Source: Desulfosarcina ovata subsp. ovata
Lineage (GTDB): Bacteria > Desulfobacterota > Desulfobacteria > Desulfobacterales > Desulfosarcinaceae
Reading direction: 5' to 3'
Assembly (NCBI RefSeq): GCF_009689005.1
Contig: NZ_AP021879.1
Location: forward strand, 7,007,501 to 7,071,500
DNA length: 64,000 nucleotides
Made by a program: the position numbers and the translations under genes
Shown: positions 58,373 to 64,000 of the stretch, piece after piece
How the letters are laid out: the number at the start of each line of letters is the position of its first letter
How positions within the stretch are numbered: the first letter of the stretch is position 1
Notes under the pieces: model-generated
Databases searched by the model: none
Told to the model about the DNA's origin: nothing
The model's input: the letters and a program-made list of their open reading frames with translations, nothing else

Positions 58373-60814
58373 TCACCTTGTGGCGGAAATGGGTTGGCCG
58401 TCGCCGTCGTCTGTCGCTTCACCCTCCGGCAGGGCGATGGACAGGGCCTCCTCCACCCGATCCACCAATCGGGCGGTGATTTCACGGCGCACGGCTTCGG
58501 GCAGATCATCCAGATCCCTGGCGTTGCGGCGTGGCAAGACGACCTGTTTCAGACCGGCACGGTGGGCCGCCAGCACCTTGGTTTTGATGCCGCCCACGGG
58601 CAGCACGCGTCCCCGCAGGGTTACCTCGCCGGTGAACCCGATGTCGCTGGGCACTGCCTGGCCGGTATAGATGCTGGCCATGGCCAGGATCATGGCCAGT
58701 CCGGCCGACGGCCCGTCCTTGGGGGTGGCGCCGGCCGGCACATGCAGGTGGATGTCGTTTTTCCGGAAGCCCTCGGTATCGATGCCCAGTGCCGGCGCCT
58801 TGGCCCGGACATAGCTGTGGGCGATGCGGGCACTTTCCATCATCACGTCACCCAGGTGGCCGGTAATGGTCAATTCCCCCTTGCCGGACATGCGCGTGGC
58901 CTCAATGAAGATAATTTCCCCGCCGTAGGCAGTTACGGAAAGGCCGGTGACAATGCCCGGCATATCGATGGTCTCGGACCGCTCGGAATCGAAAAGCGGC
59001 TTTTTCAGCAGCGTTCCAACCGATTCCGGGGTGATTTGTGCGGTCTGGTGGGTTCCGGTGGTGATGCTGACGGCGGTTTTGCGGCAGATGGCGCCGATTT
59101 GACGCTCCAGGTTGCGGACTCCGGCTTCGCGGGTGTAGTCGCGGATGATCGTGGTCAGCGCCATGGGGGTGAAGCGGATCTCCTCCGGGCGCAGCCCGTT
59201 GGCGCGAATCTGACGGGGGACCAGATAGCGGGTGGCGATATTGAGTTTCTCCTGTTCCGTATATCCGTCCAGGGGAATCACCTCCATGCGGTCGCGCAGG
59301 GGGGGCAGGATGGTTTCGAGCTGGTTGGCCGTGGTAATGAACATTACCTGGCTGAGGTCGAAATCCACGTCCAGGTAATGATCACGAAAGGCGTGGTTCT
59401 GGGCCGGGTCGAGGACTTCGAGCAGGGCGCTGGAGGGATCGCCGCGCCAGTCACTGCCCACTTTGTCGATCTCGTCGAGCATGAAGACCGGATTGCGCGT
59501 GCCGGTACGCTTGATGGCCTGGATGATCCGCCCGGGCATGGCGCCGATGTAGGTTCGCCGATGGCCCCGGATTTCGGCCTCGTCACGCATGCCGCCCAGG
59601 CTCATGCGGGTGAACTGGCGTTCCAGGGCCCGGGCAATGCTCTGGCCGAGGCTGGTTTTGCCCACCCCCGGGGGGCCCACAAAGCAGAGCAGGGTGCCGG
59701 TGGCCGGGATTCCCTCGGGCAAGTTACCCGCATCCAGGGCCGGCTGACGCTCGTGCACCAGTTTTTTAACGGCCAGGTACTCGATCAGCCGATTCTTGAC
59801 ATCTTCCAGATCCCAGTGGTCCTCGTCAAGGATTTCCCGGGCGTGGGGGATGTCCATACGGTCGTCGCTGAGGGTCTGCCAAGGCAGGGCCAGAATCCAG
59901 TCCAGGTAGGTTTTGATCACCGAATGCTCGGCCGATGACGGGTGCATGGTGCCCATGCGTTGCAGTTCCCGCGTGGCTTCTTCCAGGGCTTCGGCCGGCA
60001 GACCCGCCGTTTTGAGTTTTTCCTCATATTCAGCGATTTCGTCATTGGTATGGCGTTCCTCGCCCAACTCTTTCTGGATCGCCTTGAGCTGCTGACGCAG
60101 GAAGTAGTCACGCTGGTTCTTAGCCATCTCTTCCTGGGCTTCGGCCTGGATTTTACGGCCCAGGGAGAGCACTTCCTTTTCCCGGGAGAGCAGTGTGATC
60201 AGGGCACGCAGTTTTTCGTTGAGGTTGTCGATTTCCAGAATTTTCTGACTGGTGGGGATTTTTATTCTTGAGTTGGCCGCGACCATATAGGCCAGGTAGC
60301 GGGGGTCGTCGATGCTTTCCAGAAGGGTGCCGACGTCGTCGGGGGTGCCGGGCAGCAGGGTCACCACCTCCTGGGCCAGGATCTGCAGTCGCCGTTTGAG
60401 GGCGTCCAGCTCAACCCCTTCCTCCCGGGTTTCGGGGCTGATTTGGATTAGGGCGGTCAGATAAGGCTCGGTGCGCCGCCATACTTTGACCCGAAACCGT
60501 TCGACACCCTGGACCATCACATGAAAGTGGCCGCTGGGCGTTTTGACGGCCCGATGAATCCGGGCCACCGTGCCCACTTCGTAAATCTGCCAGGGCATGG
60601 AAACATCAACGCCAGTCTCCTTGCTGGTGATCAGGCCGATCAGGCAACCGTCGTTGACCGCATCCTCGATCAGGCGCATCAACCCTGGCCGGGCCACGGC
60701 CAGCGGCAGGGCCATGTACGGGTAGGCGACCATGTGGTTCAAGGGCAGGATGCCGATTTCATCGGGAATTTTTGGTAACTCACTGCATGCGGGAGCCTTT
60801 TTGTGTGCGTTCAT
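58373..60814 (-). CDS. lon: ATP-dependent Lon protease
   Basis: 813 residues from the ATG at 60814 (after aggtcggga); the frame is open upstream to 61063, but that part is not Lon-like. The N-terminal substrate domain begins IGILPLNHMVAYPYMALPLA. The AAA+ module has Walker A GPPGVGKTSLG, Walker B VFMLDEIDKVG and the arginine-finger region. The protease domain has the Ser-Lys dyad: Ser in KDGPSAGLAM and Lys in GGIKTKVLAAHRAG. It degrades damaged and regulatory proteins. Its stop overlaps the next gene. Confidence 0.93.
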   Translation of the reverse strand: MNAHKKAPACSELPKIPDEIGILPLNHMVAYPYMALPLAVARPGLMRLIEDAVNDGCLIGLITSKETGVDVSMPWQIYEVGTVARIHRAVKTPSGHFHVMVQGVERFRVKVWRRTEPYLTALIQISPETREEGVELDALKRRLQILAQEVVTLLPGTPDDVGTLLESIDDPRYLAYMVAANSRIKIPTSQKILEIDNLNEKLRALITLLSREKEVLSLGRKIQAEAQEEMAKNQRDYFLRQQLKAIQKELGEERHTNDEIAEYEEKLKTAGLPAEALEEATRELQRMGTMHPSSAEHSVIKTYLDWILALPWQTLSDDRMDIPHAREILDEDHWDLEDVKNRLIEYLAVKKLVHERQPALDAGNLPEGIPATGTLLCFVGPPGVGKTSLGQSIARALERQFTRMSLGGMRDEAEIRGHRRTYIGAMPGRIIQAIKRTGTRNPVFMLDEIDKVGSDWRGDPSSALLEVLDPAQNHAFRDHYLDVDFDLSQVMFITTANQLETILPPLRDRMEVIPLDGYTEQEKLNIATRYLVPRQIRANGLRPEEIRFTPMALTTIIRDYTREAGVRNLERQIGAICRKTAVSITTGTHQTAQITPESVGTLLKKPLFDSERSETIDMPGIVTGLSVTAYGGEIIFIEATRMSGKGELTITGHLGDVMMESARIAHSYVRAKAPALGIDTEGFRKNDIHLHVPAGATPKDGPSAGLAMILAMASIYTGQAVPSDIGFTGEVTLRGRVLPVGGIKTKVLAAHRAGLKQVVLPRRNARDLDDLPEAVRREITARLVDRVEEALSIALPEGEATDDGDGQPISATR

Positions 60815-61298
60815 ATTTCCCGACCTTTCTTCCTTTTTCATTATATATGGACAACCAAAAACTATGCAAATCGAAAACCAGCTTGCCTGGTGGGAAGGTG
60901 TCACATTTCTGATCGATTTTTTGGGCCGGATGACGCCGCCGGGCGGCTGCCTGGGTCGCATTACCACCGGCGCCGATGACCGGCTGGTATCACATCTGCA
61001 CCATTCCGCTTTCGTCGAGGATTTTTTCAGCGTGTAAGAAGGACTGACAGCATTGCCGGCCAACCCATCATTGGGGATAAGTTCGTTGGGGCTTTCGAAC
61101 GGTTGCGGAAACGGGTTGACAAGATCTGAACGTTGCCCATAGGATTAAAAATATCAAGATGTTGATCCTATTTCGGATTTTTTCCAGATCATCTGCTTGC
61201 TCACGCCGCTTCTTAAAATGACGAACAATTCGATCTAACCTGCCACCGGTCGAACGGTTCACAATTTGCTTGTCGAAGAATTAAAAGGGGGGACGCAG
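60815..61298. other. Divergent intergenic region between lon and the histidine-kinase gene
   Basis: About 480 bp, moderately AT-rich, with a candidate plus-strand promoter (61116-61145). I found no clear heat-shock promoter for lon and no gene. Confidence 0.5.
61116..61145 (+). promoter_or_regulatory. Candidate sigma-70 promoter for the histidine-kinase gene
   Basis: ttgaca (61116-61121) and taggat (61140-61145) are 18 bp apart, about 150 bp upstream of the ATG at 61299. By eye only. Confidence 0.35.
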
Positions 61299-63020
61299 AT
61301 GGCCGAACCACCGATTGCCGACAATTCGCTGCCAGAATCCGTTCGCCATGTCGACAACTGTCATGACGCTGACCGGGACCCGGAAAATCGGGAGCGTTTC
61401 CGGATGACCCGGCAAACCTGTGAGGATCTTTATCGCAAGTATGCCAGTCTGTTTGATTTTGCCCCGATCGGCTATATCGTCGTTGACCGTGAGGATATGA
61501 TCCATGAACTCAACCTCTCAGCCGCGATCAGCCTGAATGCGCCCCGAGCCAAGCTGACCGGCCACTGTTTTACAGACTTTATTCATCAGGATGATCTTGC
61601 CGGTTTCGACCGCAAAAAAAAGAAGTGCCGCAAAAATCTGGAAACACCCAAGTTTGAACTGAAGATGAAAAGAACGGATGGTACTTTTTTCGATGCCCAA
61701 CTGCAGATGCAGTCGATCTCCAGTCGCCGGACGGATGCATCCCGGTACAGCATCGCCCTTGTCGATATCAGCGAACATGTTCAGCTTTCATCCAGCTTTA
61801 CCCTCCTGCAGGATTGTCTCGAGGTGGCCATCCAGGCCAAATCCATGCAGGCGCTGCTGGATGCTTTTGTTCAGGTCATCAAATCCTTTCTCAAGTGCGA
61901 TGCCGTAGGCATTCGTATCCGTGATGATTTCGGAAATATCCCCTTCCAATCATACGATGGATTTTCCCAGGCATTCCTTCTTTCAGAGCGTCAGATGAAT
62001 AGCAATCCCGACCAATGCCTTTGCATGGATGTGGTCAAGGGCAGATCCGTTCCTGACGGATCGTTTTGCACCACCAGGGGGTCCGTTTATTTCAACGCCG
62101 CTCCATCGGTTTCGGCCGCTTCAACGGACAAGCGGACCGCGCCCGTCAAAAACCGCTGCAACGCCAGCGGATATGAATCCCTTGCCTTGGTGCCGATTCG
62201 TATCGATACGGCCATTAGAGGAGTGATCCATGTGGTCGACCGCCGGCCAAACGTGTTTTCCCTGCGGGTAGTTGAAAACCTGGAAAATGTGGCCCAGCGC
62301 CTGGGGCTGGCGCTGCAGCGGTTTCAGCTGGAGCAGAAACTGTGTGAATCGGTGGATACCCTCAATGCCCTGTCCAGTCACCTGCTGTCGGTTCAGGAAG
62401 ATGAGCAGCGGCGTATTGCCATGGAACTGCATGATGGTTGCGGCCAGGATTTAAACGTGTTGAAATTGCGCCTGAAATTCATTCGTGACCGCTGTCCGGC
62501 AGATCGGGGCGACCTGATTGGCGCCGTTGATGATCTGATGACCGATACTGGAAAAATTATCAATGATATTCGAATGATTGCGTATAACTTGAATCCGGCG
62601 ACACTTGAGGCCCTGGGACTCACCGTGGCGATCCGGCAAACGATTACCGAATTTTCGGCTTACACCGCGATTCCGGTCGATACGGATATCGATCTGCTCG
62701 ACCGGATCCGGGACCCGAAACATCAGATCTGCCTGTTTCGAATTTTTCAGGAAGCACTGCTTAACGTTTATAAACATGCCCGGGCCACACGGATATGGGT
62801 AACGGTCCGCAGTGACGAAAAACGCCTGCGCATCGAATTGCGGGATAATGGCACGGGTTTCGATGTGTCCAAACAATCCACGCGGACCGGTGATCCCAAA
62901 GGGATGGGGCTCTCCACGCTGGCCCTGCGCTGTCGCATGATTGCGGCCCGGTTGTCGATTAACAGCCGTCCGGGCAAGGGAACCCGACTGACCATTACCT
63001 TGCCCCTGCCGGATGAATAA
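61299..63020 (+). CDS. NarL-type histidine kinase with PAS and GAF domains
   Basis: 573 residues from the ATG at 61299 (after ggggggac). The PAS domain is at about 40-160 (FDFAPIGYIVVDREDMIHEL, then FTDFIHQDDLAGFD). The GAF-like domain is at about 165-340 (CDAVGIRIRDDFGN, SLALVPIRIDTAIRGVIHVV). The HisKA_3 domain has the phosphorylated His in RRIAMELHDGCGQDL. The ATPase has its N-box in FQEALLNVYKHA and G-boxes in RDNGTGFD and KGMGLSTLALR. No membrane helix is present, so it is a cytoplasmic sensor. A short gap or overlap leads to its partner regulator. Confidence 0.9.
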   Translation: MAEPPIADNSLPESVRHVDNCHDADRDPENRERFRMTRQTCEDLYRKYASLFDFAPIGYIVVDREDMIHELNLSAAISLNAPRAKLTGHCFTDFIHQDDLAGFDRKKKKCRKNLETPKFELKMKRTDGTFFDAQLQMQSISSRRTDASRYSIALVDISEHVQLSSSFTLLQDCLEVAIQAKSMQALLDAFVQVIKSFLKCDAVGIRIRDDFGNIPFQSYDGFSQAFLLSERQMNSNPDQCLCMDVVKGRSVPDGSFCTTRGSVYFNAAPSVSAASTDKRTAPVKNRCNASGYESLALVPIRIDTAIRGVIHVVDRRPNVFSLRVVENLENVAQRLGLALQRFQLEQKLCESVDTLNALSSHLLSVQEDEQRRIAMELHDGCGQDLNVLKLRLKFIRDRCPADRGDLIGAVDDLMTDTGKIINDIRMIAYNLNPATLEALGLTVAIRQTITEFSAYTAIPVDTDIDLLDRIRDPKHQICLFRIFQEALLNVYKHARATRIWVTVRSDEKRLRIELRDNGTGFDVSKQSTRTGDPKGMGLSTLALRCRMIAARLSINSRPGKGTRLTITLPLPDE

Positions 63021-63027
63021 GGAAAAA

Positions 63028-63678
63028 ATGAGCGATTACACCATTATTATTGCCGATGACCATGTCATGATGCGCGAGGGTATCCAGTATATGATCAATG
63101 CCGTGGCGGGCCTGTGCGTCATCGGCCAGGCCGGAGATGGACTGGAATTGCTCCGCCTGCTCAAGAAAAAGAGGCCTGATATGGTGATTCTGGACATCTC
63201 CATGCCCGGTCTTCGCGGCATCGAGGCGGCGCAGGAGATTCGCGCGCTTTATCCAGACGTCAAAGTACTGATACTGAGCATGCATAAAAACGAGGCGTTC
63301 CTCTCCATGGCGCTGGCTGCCGGTGCCAGTGGATATCTTCTCAAGGAAGACTCGGGTGAGGAACTGGTCGAAGCCATTGAACGTATCCGCAAAGGGGAAA
63401 CGTATCTTTCCAGGAAACTGAGCAGCGAGTTTCCTTCGGCCATCATCTCTATCTGCCGCGGCCAGCACAGCCCCGCCGCGGACCGGTTGACCCCGCGCGA
63501 ACGCCAGGTGCTGCAGATGATTGCCGAGGGCCACACCGACCGCCAGATCAGCGAACGGCTTTTTATCAGTATCCGGACGGTTCACCGGCACCGGGCCAAT
63601 ATCCGAACCAAGCTCAACCTGAAACACACCGCCGATTTGGTTCGCTATGCCATTTCCCAGGGATATATCACCCGTTAG
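63028..63678 (+). CDS. NarL/LuxR-type response regulator
   Basis: 216 residues from the ATG at 63028, chosen for the aagga site 5 nt before it; an ATG at 63013 inside the kinase gene is also possible. Receiver: IIIADDHVMMREG, phosphorylated Asp in VILDISMPGLRGIEA, Ser and Lys positions in ILSMHKN and YLLKEDS. LuxR-type HTH: LTPRERQVLQMIAEGHTDRQ, ISERLFISIRTVHRHRANIR. It is the partner of the preceding kinase. Confidence 0.9.
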   Translation: MSDYTIIIADDHVMMREGIQYMINAVAGLCVIGQAGDGLELLRLLKKKRPDMVILDISMPGLRGIEAAQEIRALYPDVKVLILSMHKNEAFLSMALAAGASGYLLKEDSGEELVEAIERIRKGETYLSRKLSSEFPSAIISICRGQHSPAADRLTPRERQVLQMIAEGHTDRQISERLFISIRTVHRHRANIRTKLNLKHTADLVRYAISQGYITR

Positions 63679-63839
63679 GCGCTTGGCAATCGGACCCGTG
63701 GGTAAAATTGCCTAAATCGCAACCGCTAATTGAGCAGTTTTGCCAATAGCTTCCACTCTGGTTGACGTGTAGGATAGGTGTGAAATGCTTCCTTGACGAT
63801 GTCATGTTTCTATCCAGAAAACGGAAAGGGAGGCTAAGT

Positions 63840-64000
63840 ATGTATCCTCAGGGCCTGACGGTACCGCTTGCGCTGCCTTCCGTAATGCTGCCCGCACCAT
63901 TTGAGACCGCTTATTGGGCAGTTCCTGAATGTCGGCTGGCAGATAACGACCATCTACTGCAAACTGATTCCGACGACTGCCGAATCCTTATCGTGGACGA
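63840..64000 (+). CDS. Response-regulator gene, N-terminal part (runs off the right edge)
   Basis: The ATG at 63840 follows a gggagg site. The frame remains open to the edge: about 45 residues of unstructured lead (MYPQGLTVPLALPSVM) and then DCRILIVDD, the opening strand and acidic pair of a CheY-like receiver. The output domain is outside the window. The preceding 160 bp hold nothing I recognise. Confidence 0.6.
   Translation, partial: MYPQGLTVPLALPSVMLPAPFETAYWAVPECRLADNDHLLQTDSDDCRILIVD

Noticed and set aside
58358..59938. Plus-strand open frame of 526 codons opposite lon
   Set aside because: Antisense to an unmistakable Lon protease; no motifs of its own.

Overview
The window looks like chromosome of a strictly anaerobic, aromatic-degrading Desulfobacterota (Desulfosarcina/Desulfococcus-like). 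That assignment is inferred from two clusters for class II (ATP-independent, tungsten) benzoyl-CoA reductase, HdrA/HdrBC/MvhD-type electron-transfer proteins, an acyl-CoA dehydratase activase, and the FecR/TPR/barrel and CHASE2-cyclase genes. GC content shifts visibly between blocks, so the region looks assembled from pieces of different origin. I see no tRNA, rRNA, transposase gene or CRISPR array.

Layout. (1) 1-2.0 kb, minus: the N-terminal part of a FliA-like sigma factor and a DUF4384 lipoprotein. (2) 2.4-13.6 kb, plus: an envelope gene set with a small lipoprotein, two secreted helical proteins, a TonB-shaped single-span protein with a long Pro/Glu-rich linker, an ExbB/MotA-like channel, an ExbD-like partner, a lytic transglycosylase, a lipoprotein, two tandem CsgG/FlgO-like secreted proteins (the first cut by a TGA) and a secreted trypsin-like protease. 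I do not recognise this combination as a named system. (3) 13.8-23.8 kb, minus: bam cluster 1 in the order bamD, (bamE/bamF scar), bamG, bamH, bamI, moeA, bamB, bamC, moeA-like. Only fragments of bamE and bamF remain. (4) 23.8-24.7 kb: an AT-rich divergent control region. (5) 24.7-37.1 kb, plus: bam cluster 2, complete, in the order bamB, C, D, E, a bamF-bamG fusion, bamH, bamI, a rubrerythrin-like gene and a moeA-like gene. (6) 37.3-47.5 kb, mostly minus: a small hypothetical, tesB, a 1440-residue acyl-CoA dehydratase activase with an upstream tetR, a large secreted protein of unknown role and an Fe-S protein. (7) 48.0-55.8 kb, plus: a CHASE2 nucleotide cyclase overlapping a FecR-TPR-outer-membrane-barrel fusion, a repeat-containing lipoprotein, a palindrome-rich duplicated stretch, and a receiver-only response regulator behind a CRP-type site. 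(8) 55.8-60.8 kb, minus: an overlapping lon / kinase / uspA operon. (9) 61.3-64.0 kb, plus: a NarL-type histidine kinase and regulator pair and the start of another receiver gene.

How the parts may work together. BamB holds the tungsten-pterin site that reduces the aromatic ring. BamC and the BamD-I proteins would drive that difficult reduction with electrons handled by Hdr-like and Nuo-like modules. The MoeA paralogues inside both clusters probably supply or insert the tungstopterin. Cluster 1 cannot make BamE or BamF, so it either borrows them from cluster 2 or is decaying. In the envelope block, ExbB/ExbD-like proteins would turn proton-motive force into movement of the linker protein across a periplasm locally opened by the transglycosylase, toward CsgG/FlgO-like outer-membrane partners. 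That part is inference.

Repeats are frequent: a 145-bp hairpin-forming element in three copies (two of them flank the exbB-exbD-transglycosylase genes), a 125-bp element with perfect 19-bp inverted ends next to the bamE scar, a 100-bp pair, a 48-bp pair, and many 'ttcccacgc' palindromes.
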